Source: JAXLYE01 sp046351595 (GTDB lineage: Bacteria; Myxococcota_A; Polyangia; Palsa-1104; JAEUJZ01). Taken from it: a stretch of 64,000 nucleotides of DNA. The position numbers and the translations under genes were made by a program. The notes beneath the pieces are model-generated. The model worked only from the letters and a program-made list of their open reading frames with translations. It was not told the DNA's origin and searched no databases. Where the stretch lies: assembly GCA_046351595.1 (NCBI GenBank), contig JAXLYE010000004.1:682001-746000 (forward strand). Reading direction: 5' to 3'. Shown here one piece after another: positions 36,339 to 46,674 of this stretch (its first letter is position 1; each line of letters begins with the position of its first letter).

Positions 36339-39300
36339 CTCACACGCTCCTCACGCACGGGTCCCCGGTTCTTTTGGCGACGGCGGCGCGCCTCCTGGAT
36401 GGCCTCGACCAGCCGCTCCTCGGCGAACGGCCCCGAGAACAGCAGCCCGGCCTCGCGCCACAGCGCCGGGATGCTCTTCTTGCCCTGCAGCACCTGCCGC
36501 CCCAGCTGCACAAAGCGGCTGTAGCGGACGTCGTAGTCGTCGAAGATCAGCCACTCGCTGACCTCCGGGAAGTCGGCCTCCAGCGCATCGGGCACCTCGC
36601 TCAAGAGCTGCTCGAGCTGCCCGTCGAAGTCGCGCCCGGTGCCGTTGATGAAGAAGACCGGCCGCTCGGCCTGGCGCAGCGCCTCCAGGTACAGCCCCTG
36701 CGCCCGCTGCAGATCGGCGCGGCCGTGGCCGATGCGCGCCGCGTCGAGGTGCACGCCGACCGCGTCGAAGCGCCGCAGCAGCGCCAGCGGCGGCGGCGCC
36801 AGGGCCAGCACCTCGTCCGCGGGCGCCACCACCAGCGTCACCTGCTGCAGCAGCGGGCTGCCGGCGGGCGACAGGCCGTGCTCGTCCCACCAAGGTACGC
36901 CCGAGAGCTCCAGCGTCGGCCCCAGGCGCAGCCAGCGGTCCGCGGGCGCCCGCAGCGCCAGCGTCGCCGACTCCCCGGCCGAGTGCGCGAGCAGGCAGCA
37001 CAGGTGCAAGAGCGGCCCGCGGTCCGCGCCGAGCAGCAGCACCCGCACCGGCTCGCGCGCGAGGGCCGCTTCCTTCGCCCCCTTGCTCGACGGAGCCGGG
37101 GGCGCCTCCTTGCTTCCGCGCGCCCGCGCCGGGGCCGGCGGGACCCGCGCCGCGTCCTCGGTCTTGCTCGCCGGGGCGGTCTTGCCGGCCGCGGTGCTGG
37201 CCTTGCCGTCCGCGAGCGCCGCCTCCGCCGGCCGCCCGGTCAGCCGCTGCAAGAGCTGCAGCAGCTCCTCCTGCAGGGCCGTCTCGGCGAAGGTTTCCAG
37301 GACGCCGAACAGCGCCTCGTGGGCGCGCCCCGAGGCCGCCAGCTTCGCCGCCTCCTGCGACGCGCTCAGCGGTCCGCCGTCCTGCGGCTGCGGCGGTCCC
37401 GACGGCTGCGACGACGGCGGCCGCGACGGCGGCTTGGCCGCGGGCGCCGGCGGCCCGGGCGGCAGCGGCGGCAGCGGCGCCGCGGCGGGCGTGGGCAGCG
37501 CCGCCACCTGCGCGGCCAGCGCCTCCAGCCCCTTGCGCAGGCTCTCGCGCGTCGACAGGTCGATGCGCTGCCGCGCCACCTTGGCCTCGCTGTGCGCGTC
37601 GACCTCCTGCTCCAGCCGCTGCTGCAGCGGACCCAGCACGTGGTGCTCCAGCCAGTCCAGCGTCTCGGCGACGTGCGCCTCCAGCCGCTCGATGCTCTGG
37701 TCGAGGTCTGCCCGCAGCGCCGCGACGTCGAAGGCCCCCTCGACGGTGCGGTAGCTGTCGTTGCGCAGAAACGCCATGAGCCCGCGGAAGAAGCCGCGCT
37801 GCGCCCGGAACGCCTCGCCGCGCGACAGCTTCACGCGCTGCTCGCCGCCCAGGTAGCTGTCCCGCAGCGCCAGCTCGATCGCCGCGGGCTCGGCCGCCTC
37901 CTGGCGCAGCGGCAGGCCCAGGCCGACCAGCGTGTTCTGCGCCTCGCGCACCAGCGTCTGCGCCGCCTCGGTCGCCCGCTTGCCCAGCAGCGCTCCGACG
38001 CGGCGGCTCGCCTGCGCCCGCTCCTCCTTGCCGCGCCCCGTCGGCTCGGTCTGGATCTGCCGCAGCATGCGCTGCGCCAGCCGCCGCGGCGTGCCGCCGT
38101 CCCCGAGCCAGCGCCAGCGCAGCCGCGACTCCCGGGCGCGCAGCCGCGACAGCGCCCCGCGCAAAAGCTCGCGCAGCACCGCCGGCTCGGCCAGCCCCGG
38201 GATCGAGTCCTCGGGCCGCCGCGCCAGCTTCTTGTCGACGTCCGTCGGCGGCTCGTCAAACAGCGCGTCGTCGAAGTTGGTGCTCGGCAGCGCGCCCGAG
38301 ACCTCCTCGGCCAGGTCCGGCAGGTCGTCGAGGTCCTGGGCCATGGCCAGCAGCAGGTGCCTGAGGTCGCGCCGCTTCTGCAGGAGCAGCAGCGTCGGCC
38401 GCGCCGCCTGCAGCGAGCCGAGGAAGGCGGTGAACGCCTCGAGCCCCTGGTGCTCGTGCGCCGACACGGTCAGGACGCCCGCGGCGCGCAGCCCCGGGTA
38501 GCGCGCGAGCGCCTGGCGCGCCTGCGCCTCGGCCGCGGCGATGCGCGCCGGCGCCCCCTCGATGAGCACCGCCCCCTCGCTGAGGTCGGCCACGGTGTCG
38601 CTCTTGGTCAGGAGCAGCAGCACCGTCTGCCCCTCGTGCACCAGCGACTCGAGCAGGCTCAGGTCCGCGCCCGCGAACGGCGCCCGCACCGGCTTGAGGT
38701 ACGCCACCACGTCGAGCTCGCGCAGGATCACGTTGCGCGTCATCTCGTCGTGCAGCGGCAGGTCCGGGTCCAGGCCGGGCGTGTCGATGAGCTGCACGCC
38801 GCTCGGGATGCGCGCGTTCGGTGCGGTCCACTCGATGCTCTGCACCAGGCTCGCCGCGTCGCCGGACTCGCGCTCGTCGCACAGGCGCGCGAGCTCGGCC
38901 AGCGTCTCGCCCTCGAGCACGCGCACCTTGTTGTCGGGGTAGTGGATGAAGGCCTGCTCCTTGGCGCCGCGCCAGCACACCACGCGCACCCGCGTCGTCG
39001 GCGCCGCGGCCTCGGGCAGCCGGCCCGTGCTCTCGCCCATGAGGACGTTCAAGAGCGCGCTCTTGCCGCTCGAGGTGATGCCCAGAAGGCCCACCTGCAG
39101 GCTGCCCACCTGCTGCCGCCGCCGGAGCTCGGCCAGCTTGCGCTGCCGCACCGGCAGGGCCACGCCGCTGTCGTGGAGCAGCCCGAGCGCGCGGTCGATG
39201 AAGGCCGTGCACGTCTCGGCGCTGAGCTCGAGGTCGCCCGGGCCCAGGCCGGACAGCACCTGCGCCAGCGCCTTTGGCCCCAGGCGCGCGGCGAGCTCCT

Positions 39301-39493
39301 GCCCGAGCGCCAGCCGGCCCATCGCCGACAGCCCGCCCGCGGCGCGGCCCGCGGCCAGCCGCTCGTCGAGCTCCTTGCGCGTCGTCGTGTCCACCGCCTG
39401 CGCCGTCCGCGGATCGTCGAGCAGCTTGCGCAGCCCGGCCTCGGTGAGGAGCGGCAGCCCGCTGTGCGGCGGTTGGCTTTCGTCCGAGGTCAC
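36335..39493 (-). CDS. dynamin-like GTPase with proline-rich linker and C-terminal Rossmann-like domain
   Basis: 1052 residues from a GTG that follows GGAGGA. The dynamin-type G domain at about 130-330 has G1 GITSSGKSALLN, G3 DTPGLDPDLPLHD and G4 TKSD (about 296-299). Long helices of a stalk/neck run to about 690. A Pro-rich linker follows (PLPPLPPGPPAPAAKPP), then a Lys/Ala-rich stretch. The last 240 residues begin VRVLLLGADRGPLLHL and include LVVAPADEVLAL and FFINGTGRD, echoing G1, a hydrophobic strand and G4 of a second GTPase fold without its catalytic residues. Membrane remodelling or tethering at the inner membrane is the family role. It is coupled to a tail-anchored protein downstream. 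Confidence 0.87.
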   Translation of the reverse strand: MTSDESQPPHSGLPLLTEAGLRKLLDDPRTAQAVDTTTRKELDERLAAGRAAGGLSAMGRLALGQELAARLGPKALAQVLSGLGPGDLELSAETCTAFIDRALGLLHDSGVALPVRQRKLAELRRRQQVGSLQVGLLGITSSGKSALLNVLMGESTGRLPEAAAPTTRVRVVCWRGAKEQAFIHYPDNKVRVLEGETLAELARLCDERESGDAASLVQSIEWTAPNARIPSGVQLIDTPGLDPDLPLHDEMTRNVILRELDVVAYLKPVRAPFAGADLSLLESLVHEGQTVLLLLTKSDTVADLSEGAVLIEGAPARIAAAEAQARQALARYPGLRAAGVLTVSAHEHQGLEAFTAFLGSLQAARPTLLLLQKRRDLRHLLLAMAQDLDDLPDLAEEVSGALPSTNFDDALFDEPPTDVDKKLARRPEDSIPGLAEPAVLRELLRGALSRLRARESRLRWRWLGDGGTPRRLAQRMLRQIQTEPTGRGKEERAQASRRVGALLGKRATEAAQTLVREAQNTLVGLGLPLRQEAAEPAAIELALRDSYLGGEQRVKLSRGEAFRAQRGFFRGLMAFLRNDSYRTVEGAFDVAALRADLDQSIERLEAHVAETLDWLEHHVLGPLQQRLEQEVDAHSEAKVARQRIDLSTRESLRKGLEALAAQVAALPTPAAAPLPPLPPGPPAPAAKPPSRPPSSQPSGPPQPQDGGPLSASQEAAKLAASGRAHEALFGVLETFAETALQEELLQLLQRLTGRPAEAALADGKASTAAGKTAPASKTEDAARVPPAPARARGSKEAPPAPSSKGAKEAALAREPVRVLLLGADRGPLLHLCCLLAHSAGESATLALRAPADRWLRLGPTLELSGVPWWDEHGLSPAGSPLLQQVTLVVAPADEVLALAPPPLALLRRFDAVGVHLDAARIGHGRADLQRAQGLYLEALRQAERPVFFINGTGRDFDGQLEQLLSEVPDALEADFPEVSEWLIFDDYDVRYSRFVQLGRQVLQGKKSIPALWREAGLLFSGPFAEERLVEAIQEARRRRQKNRGPVREERVR

Positions 39494-39782
39494 GCTGTCC
39501 TCCGTGCAGGGCCGGGCGCGCCCTCTCCCTAGATGGGAGCCCCCCCTTGGGGCAGGCTGCGCCCAGGATCTCAGGCTCCCTAGGGTACACGGTCCCCGGC
39601 TCAAAAAACGAGCGGTTTCGCGGCACCGGCCGCGGCCCGGCCTGGCCGGCCGCGCGAACCGGGGCAGGGAAGGGGCCGGGCGCGGCCGAATCGGGCAGGG
39701 CCGGGGCGCAGGCGGTCGGGAATGTGCAACTCCGCGAGCGGCGCGCCTCTAGGAATCCCCAGGTGCGTGATAGGCTGCTGTT

Positions 39783-40973
<1,191 letters not shown>

Positions 40974-41106
40974 GCCTCGGTCCCTCGCCGGCCACGCGTA
41001 GTGCGTGAGCAGGCGGCTCAGACGGCCCTGAGCCGGTCGATTCTCGCTGTCGTTGGGAGGAGGCGCGGAGCGCTCCGGCGGGGGAGCGCGGCGGGGGCGG
41101 GAGGGC

Positions 41107-42339
41107 TCAGCCGGCGGACTCTTCGTCGTCGTCCTTTGCGGCCGCGGGCTTCTTGTCCTCGTCCTCGGGCTTGATCTTGTCGCGGCCTGCGGCCCGGCGC
41201 ACCACCGCGCCGACCAGCGTGCCGCCGATGCCGCCGACGACCGCGGCCAGCAGCACCGCGTCCAGCGTCGGCGCTACGAGCCGCGAGGGCGTCGCGTTCT
41301 TGTGGAACCAGTACGAGAACACCAGCGTCGAGGCCGAGGCCATGATGAGGTGCGGCTTGATCTTCTGATCGCCGATGCGCGTCTCGACGAACATCATGCC
41401 CAGGAGCACGACGATACCGGCAAGGAAGAACCAGTTCGGGTCGTAGCTCTGCGGGTGCACGGTGACGTGGATGCCGCTCTCCATGAGCTCGTCGACGCTC
41501 TCGGTGGAGAAGGTCAGCTCCTTGCCGCGCAGCCGGCTGTTCAGGCGGTGCTCGTTCTGGTTGTGCTGCTCGGACCAGTTGGTGGTGCCGCGGCGCACGC
41601 GCATCTGGTTGACGCGGTGGCTGAAGTCGCCGTTGAGCTCCTCGCTGACGCCGCCGTCGCCGGTGACGCTGAGCGTGTAGCTGACCAGCGTGTCCTGGCC
41701 GCCGCCGGGCTTGATGGTGCCGCTGACGGTCACGTCGAACGGGCCGGTCTTGCCCTTGCCGATGGCGAGCTTCTCGGTCAGGTGATCCTTGGTCAGCACC
41801 GTGTCGGCCAGCACCTCGCGCCCGAGCGCCTTGCGCAGCGTCGGGTAGCCGGCCGCCGCGACCCAGACGATGGCGAGCGCCGCGAACAGCTTCTTGCCGA
41901 GCGGGTCCTTGATCAGGTCATAGGCCGGCAGCGCCGTGTAGTAGATGCCGTAGGCGACGAGGCCGCCGGCCAGGATCACGCCGACCGCGCTCTCGCGCAA
42001 AAGGTCCATCTTGTAGCTGACGATGAAGCCGGCGGCGAGCACCAGCATCAGCACCGGGCCGAGCCAGCTCTCCCAGTGATCGTCCATGAAGCGCTGGAAG
42101 CCGGTCTTGGGCGCTTCCTTCTCCTTGGCGTCGGCCTTCTTGGCGACGCCGTCGCGGCCCTGCTTCTTGGCCTCTTCCTTCTTGAACTCGGCGAGCTCGG
42201 CCTCGGCCTTCTTGGCGCGCTCGACGGCGCGCTTGGTCCGCTTGTAACCGTCCGCCTCCTCCTCGACGAAGGGGCTGGTGGTCGGCTCGTTGTCTTCTGC
42301 GTTCGGGTTGGCTTTATTGTCTCTGGGAGGACGCGCCAC
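41107..42339 (-). CDS. polytopic membrane protein with charged N-terminal helix
   Basis: 410 residues from a GTG preceded by TGGAGCC. Residues about 15-80 are acidic/Lys-rich and helical (RTKRAVERAKKAEAELAEFKK). Three helices at about 90-165 (VLMLVLAAGFIVSY, GVILAGGLVAYGIYYTALPA, FAALAIVWVAAAGY) are followed by a 140-residue soluble region, then three more helices (about 295-390), and an acidic tail. The soluble part reads like a periplasmic beta domain with NSRLRGKELTFSTESVDE. I recognise no family. The position between other single genes gives no hint of its job. An in-frame upstream start at 42453 is less likely. Confidence 0.65.
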   Translation of the reverse strand: MARPPRDNKANPNAEDNEPTTSPFVEEEADGYKRTKRAVERAKKAEAELAEFKKEEAKKQGRDGVAKKADAKEKEAPKTGFQRFMDDHWESWLGPVLMLVLAAGFIVSYKMDLLRESAVGVILAGGLVAYGIYYTALPAYDLIKDPLGKKLFAALAIVWVAAAGYPTLRKALGREVLADTVLTKDHLTEKLAIGKGKTGPFDVTVSGTIKPGGGQDTLVSYTLSVTGDGGVSEELNGDFSHRVNQMRVRRGTTNWSEQHNQNEHRLNSRLRGKELTFSTESVDELMESGIHVTVHPQSYDPNWFFLAGIVVLLGMMFVETRIGDQKIKPHLIMASASTLVFSYWFHKNATPSRLVAPTLDAVLLAAVVGGIGGTLVGAVVRRAAGRDKIKPEDEDKKPAAAKDDDEESAG

Positions 42340-42567
42340 AGGCTGGCTCCACAAGCTGGGGTTGGGCCCTTCTGCACGTGCAGGTCGACCTTCGTGCTGG
42401 GCCCGCGCTCGAAAAGAGCCGCCAAAATATCGCGTCCTCCCCCGAGGCCGCAAGCCCGGAGGCCGCCCGCGGTGTCGCGGCGGGCAGAATCGCGCTCGCT
42501 TATTTAGCCGCGGCGGCCTGGTCCGCGCGCAGGCGCCGAGGTCGTGCCGTGCGGTCGGGCAGGGGGC

Positions 42568-43560
42568 TCAGGCCGTGGGCGGGTGCGCGCGGAACCAGTC
42601 GACCGTCTGCTTGACCGCCTCTTCGTGCGGCGTCACGGCGACGGCGTCCTTGCCGAACGCGCGCTCGAACTTGGCGTGGCTGACGACGTAGGGCTGCTCC
42701 CACTGGTACAGCATCTCGGCGAGCTCGCGCAGGATCGGCACGAACAGGCCCAGGCCCTTGAACACGAGGCCCGGCGCCTCGCCGACACTCGGCTTGTGGC
42801 CGGCGGCCTTGAAGACAAGCTCCAGCAGCTGGCGCTGCGTCAGCGTCGGCGCGCTCGGCACGTGCCAGGCCTGGCCGAGGGCCTCGTCGCGCTCGCCGAG
42901 CACCACCAGCCCGGCCGCGAAGTCGGGCAGGTAGATGAAGGTGTGCGGGTTGTCGAGCTTGCCCATCACCTTCACCTTCTTGCCCTGAAGCGCCGGGTAG
43001 AAGACGCGGCCGCCGTAGAGGGTCGTGGCGTCGGCCTCGGGACCGTAGAAGTCGGGCGCGCGGCCGAGCGCGACGCGGACCCGGCCCTTCTCGTGCGCCT
43101 CCATGGCCATGCGCGCGAGCTCCGCCCGGATCCGGCCCTTGCGCGTCGGCGCGACGTGCGGCAGGTCCTCGGTCATGGGCCCCTTGGCCTGGCCCGCCGG
43201 GCCGTACATGTACACGCTCTCGGCGCTGATCAGCCGGGCCCCGGCCGCGGCCGCGCCCTCGATGACGCCGCGCTGGATCGCCGGGTACAGCTCGGCCCAC
43301 TTGGTGTAGTCGGGCGTCGCGGTGTGATAGACGACGGCCGCGCCCTCGCACGCCTTGGGCGTCGCCCGCACATCACTGGCGTCGGCTTTATACGCCTCGA
43401 TGCCGTCCTCGCCGCCGCCGCCGCTGCGGCTGACGATGCGCACCTTGCGGCCGCGCACCTTGAGCTTGCGCGCGATGGCGCGACCGAGCGCGCCCGCCCC
43501 GAACACCACGTGCAGCCCGCCGTCCGCCGCCGGCTGCACTCCGGTCTCTCTCGTCTCCAT
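42568..43560 (-). CDS. NAD-dependent epimerase/dehydratase-family protein (extended SDR)
   Basis: 330 residues, ATG after GGAGGA. The Rossmann start reads VVFGAGALGRAIARKL, and Asp/Arg in VRIVSRSG suggests NADP preference. The active-site Ser lies in ISAESVYMYGP with Tyr at YMYGP, but the usual YxxxK has been replaced: the Lys expected four residues after the Tyr is a Gly/Gln stretch, and R/K residues appear further on. Such atypical SDRs often bind nucleotides without epimerase chemistry, or reduce other substrates. The rest (TFIYLPDFAAGLVVLGE) fits the family. It is divergent from a DUF1579 gene. Confidence 0.75.
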   Translation of the reverse strand: METRETGVQPAADGGLHVVFGAGALGRAIARKLKVRGRKVRIVSRSGGGGEDGIEAYKADASDVRATPKACEGAAVVYHTATPDYTKWAELYPAIQRGVIEGAAAAGARLISAESVYMYGPAGQAKGPMTEDLPHVAPTRKGRIRAELARMAMEAHEKGRVRVALGRAPDFYGPEADATTLYGGRVFYPALQGKKVKVMGKLDNPHTFIYLPDFAAGLVVLGERDEALGQAWHVPSAPTLTQRQLLELVFKAAGHKPSVGEAPGLVFKGLGLFVPILRELAEMLYQWEQPYVVSHAKFERAFGKDAVAVTPHEEAVKQTVDWFRAHPPTA

Positions 43561-43749
43561 CTTCGTCCTCCCCCCCTGCGAGGCCGCCCGGACCTCGCGT
43601 GACGATCTCCCCATGGTACGAAAAGCGCGGCGCCCGCGGCCAGATCTGCGCGCAGCGACGCGGCCGACCGACGTGCACCGGGCGCCGCGCCGCCGCCGCG
43701 CCCTGCCGCCGTGCTCGTTGCCGGCCCTGGGCCATGGTAGAGAGGCGCC

Positions 43750-44274
43750 ATGACCGCCGCCGCCCGCATCGACGCCGCCGCCTGCCTCACCTCGGTCTTC
43801 CGTCCCGGCCCGCAGCACGAGCAGCTGCTCGCCCTCGTCGGCCGCTGGTCGGGCACGACCTCGACCTGGCTCGCCCCCCAGGCCCCCGCCGACGAGGCCG
43901 GCACCGAGGCGACGATCGAGGCGCTGCTCGGCGGCCGCTTCGTTCGCATCGACTACCAGAGCGCGGTGCAGGGCCAGCCGCACGCCGGCCAGATGCTCCT
44001 CGGCTTCCACAACGACGCCCGCGCCTTCGAGCTGGCCTGGCTCGACAGCTTCCACACCGGCACCGCCATCATGCTCTCGACCGGCGCCGCCGTCGACGAT
44101 GCAGACGGCGCCCTCGTCAGCGTCCTCGGCAGCTACCGCGCCGGCCCCGAGCGCTGGGGCTGGCGCACCGTGCTGCGGCCGCTGCACCGCGACGAGCTCC
44201 TCATCGAGGCCTACAACGTCTCGCCGAGCGGCCACGAGGATCGCGCCATCGCCACCCGCCTCAAGCGCCTGTGA
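43750..44274 (+). CDS. DUF1579-family protein
   Basis: 174 residues. The core around HEQLLALVGRWSGTTSTWL, GRFVRIDYQ and ELAWLDSFHTG matches the DUF1579 family, a beta-barrel fold related to lipocalin or nitrobindin-like domains. Conserved Trp and Asp residues are present. No signal peptide. The family has no settled function, though a ligand pocket is expected. It is divergent from the SDR gene. Confidence 0.7.
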   Translation: MTAAARIDAAACLTSVFRPGPQHEQLLALVGRWSGTTSTWLAPQAPADEAGTEATIEALLGGRFVRIDYQSAVQGQPHAGQMLLGFHNDARAFELAWLDSFHTGTAIMLSTGAAVDDADGALVSVLGSYRAGPERWGWRTVLRPLHRDELLIEAYNVSPSGHEDRAIATRLKRL

Positions 44275-44554
44275 GCCCGCCGTCCGCGCGCGCCGCCTCG
44301 GGGGAGTGCGGTCCGCTGCGCTGCTGATTCCGCACCGCGGCTGCGGTTTCCGCAACCAGGCTGCACGCCGCGCCTGCCCGCGCCCCCGTCCGTACCCCGC
44401 CATGGGGCCGTTCTCCGTCGAGAACGTATTTCTTCCGGCGCCCTCGCGGGCCTGGCACATGGGTTGCGCTAGCGCTCCCTTGTCCGCGAGCAGCCGGGTC
44501 CCTGGTTTCAAGAGGCGGCTGCACCCATCAACAGACTTCGATTAGGAGACTCCC

Positions 44555-45310
44555 ATGAAGACCTCTCGACTGACCCTGTGGTTCGGCGCCGTCCTGTTCA
44601 GCCTCGGTATCGGCTGTGGCTCCGCGGACACCGGCATCGGCTCGGACGCGCTCGCGGTCACCGGCTCCGACGTCAACGGCGAGCAGCTGGCGCTGCCCGA
44701 CGGCGACGGCCCGGGCGCGCGCGACAAGGCCGGCCCCGTCGCTGGCGACGAGCTCAGCCGCCTGACCTCGCTGCTCGGCCTGAGCGCCGACCAGGTCGCG
44801 CAGATCAAGCCCATCCTCGAGGCCACGCGCCAGGCGCTCGACGAGGTCCGCGCCCAGGTCCGCACAGGCTCGCTCAGCCCCGAGGACGCCAAGGCCAAGG
44901 TCAAGGCCCTGCACGACGCGCAGAAGGCGCAGATCCTGGCGCTGCTCACCCCCGAGCAGCAGGCCAAGTTCAGCGAGATGCGCGCGCACCACTGCGGCCC
45001 CTTCGATCTCAAGCGGCTCACCGACGCGCTCGGCCTCTCGAGCGACCAGGTCAGCCAGATCAGCGCGCTCATGAGCGCGGCGCAAAAGAAGAGCAGCGAG
45101 ATCCACGCCCAGGTCGAGGCCGGGACCCTGTCGCTCGATGCCGCGCACTCGCAGCTCGATCAGATCCGCAAGGACACGCAGGCCGCGATCCAGGCCGTGC
45201 TCACCGCCGAGCAGCAGGCCGAGCTGGCCAAGATCCTGTCGATGCCGCCGCCGCGGTCGCCGGGCGACCGTACCGGGTCCGCGCCGCCGCCGCCGCCGCC
45301 GCCGCGCTAG
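44555..45310 (+). CDS. Spy/CpxP-like lipoprotein
   Basis: 251 residues. AGGAG precedes the ATG. The signal ends SLGIGC (lipobox). Two similar helical modules follow (about 60-135 and 145-225), each with an LTxxQ-type segment: LSADQVAQIKPIL...LTPEQQAKF and LSSDQVSQISALM...LTAEQQAEL. This is the CpxP/Spy periplasmic chaperone pattern, duplicated. The C-terminus ends in a run of Pro and Arg (PPPPPPPPR). Spy-like proteins shield unfolded envelope proteins. Here the lipid anchor implies an outer-membrane site. The coding region ends 12 bp from a convergent desulfurase. Confidence 0.8.
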   Translation: MKTSRLTLWFGAVLFSLGIGCGSADTGIGSDALAVTGSDVNGEQLALPDGDGPGARDKAGPVAGDELSRLTSLLGLSADQVAQIKPILEATRQALDEVRAQVRTGSLSPEDAKAKVKALHDAQKAQILALLTPEQQAKFSEMRAHHCGPFDLKRLTDALGLSSDQVSQISALMSAAQKKSSEIHAQVEAGTLSLDAAHSQLDQIRKDTQAAIQAVLTAEQQAELAKILSMPPPRSPGDRTGSAPPPPPPPR

Positions 45311-45322
45311 GGAACGCCGCGC

Positions 45323-46612
45323 TCAGCAGCCGTTCAGGCGGCGCTGGCGGATGGTGACGCAGCCCGTGCCCTTGCCGAAGCTGCCCTCGCTGCCGAGGCG
45401 GCGCACGTGCTCGACGATCTCGCGCACCCAGGCCGCCACCTGATCGACGTCCTCGGCGGTGGTCGTTAGGCCCAGCGAGAAGCGGACCGCCTCGAGCGCC
45501 TGCTCGCGCGACAGCCCGAGCGCGAGCAGCCCGACCGACGGCTCCGGCGAGCCCGACGAGCACGCCGAGCCCGTCGACACCGCGGCGCCGCGCAGGTCGA
45601 GCCCCATCATCAGGAGCTCGCCCGTCACGCCGGCGAAGCCCAGGTTGCACGTCGCCGGCGCGCGGTGCTCGGACCGCGCCTCGCCGTGGCGCCGTGCGCC
45701 CGGGATCTGCAGGAGCTGCGACTCCAGCCGATCGCGCAGCGCCGCCACCTCGGCCGCGCGGCCCAGGAGCTCCTCGCGCGCCAGCCGCGCCGCCCGCCCG
45801 AAGCCGAGGATGCCGGGCACGTTCTCGGTGCCGGCGCGCCGGCCCTTCTCCTGGCTGCCGCCGACCAGCAGCGCCGGCAGATCCAGCGGCACGCCGCACG
45901 TCGCCGCGCCGCTCCCCTCGGTCCGCACCGGCACGCCGCGCACGAACAGCGCGCCGATGCCCTTGGGCCCGTACAGCTTGTGCGCCGACACGGACAAGAG
46001 GTCCACGCCCAGCGCCCGCACATCGAGCGGCACCTTGCCCGCGCCCTGCACCGCGTCGCAGTGGAACCACGCGCCGTGCGCCCGCGCCCGCGCCGAAAGC
46101 TCCGCGATCGGGTTGAGGTTGCCGAGCTCGTGGCTACAAAGCTGCACCGTGACCAGGGCCGTCCGCCCGTCGCCGAGCACCTGCTCCAGCGCCGCCGCGT
46201 CGAGCCGCCCGGCCGCGTCCACCGGCAGCACCGTCACCCGGAAGCCCTCGCCCCGCAGCACCTCGAGCGAGCGCCGCACCGACGGGTGCTCGAGCGGCCC
46301 CGCGATCACCTGCCACGGCCCGTCACCGCCGATCCCCGCGCGCGCCCGCGCCCGCGCCGCGCCGAGGATCGCGGTGTTGTTGCTCTCGGTGCCGCCGGAG
46401 GTGAAGACCACCTCGAACGGCGAGCAGCCGAGCAGCGCCGCGACCTCGCGCCGCGCCGCCTCGACCGCGCCGCGCGCCCGCTGCCCCTCGATGTGCTGCG
46501 ACGACGGGTTGCCGAAGCAGGACAGCGCCTCGATCATCACCCGCATCACCTCGGGGTGCAGCGGCGTCGTGGCGTTGTGGTCGAGGTAGATGCGGCGTGT
46601 GCCAGGCTCCAT
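45323..46612 (-). CDS. cysteine desulfurase (NifS/IscS family)
   Basis: 429 residues. The PLP fold begins IYLDHNATTPLHPEV. The Schiff-base Lys lies in SAHKLYGPKG, His in the EHPSV segment, and the catalytic Cys in STGSACSSGSPEPS on a loop of class-I length. The C-terminal 25 residues are a Gly/Arg-rich extension with a terminal Cys. It mobilises sulfur from L-cysteine for Fe-S clusters, molybdenum cofactor or tRNA thiolation. No IscU/SufU, IscR or TusA is next to it, so the acceptor is encoded elsewhere. The start follows no strong ribosome site. Confidence 0.92.
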   Translation of the reverse strand: MEPGTRRIYLDHNATTPLHPEVMRVMIEALSCFGNPSSQHIEGQRARGAVEAARREVAALLGCSPFEVVFTSGGTESNNTAILGAARARARAGIGGDGPWQVIAGPLEHPSVRRSLEVLRGEGFRVTVLPVDAAGRLDAAALEQVLGDGRTALVTVQLCSHELGNLNPIAELSARARAHGAWFHCDAVQGAGKVPLDVRALGVDLLSVSAHKLYGPKGIGALFVRGVPVRTEGSGAATCGVPLDLPALLVGGSQEKGRRAGTENVPGILGFGRAARLAREELLGRAAEVAALRDRLESQLLQIPGARRHGEARSEHRAPATCNLGFAGVTGELLMMGLDLRGAAVSTGSACSSGSPEPSVGLLALGLSREQALEAVRFSLGLTTTAEDVDQVAAWVREIVEHVRRLGSEGSFGKGTGCVTIRQRRLNGC

Positions 46613-46674
46613 GGTCCGTCTCCTGCTCTAAGCTCTATTTTAAGCGCCCGCGGCCGCGGGCTCACCGCCCGGCG

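Noticed and set aside
36374..39532. 1052-residue plus-strand ORF opposite the dynamin-like gene
   Set aside because: Arg/Gln/Leu-rich antisense shadow; the minus strand carries GTPase motifs, a signature start site and a coupled gene.
44261..44524. short minus-strand ORF in the gap before the Spy-like gene
   Set aside because: No start signal or codon bias; the gap (44275-44554) shows only a likely promoter.
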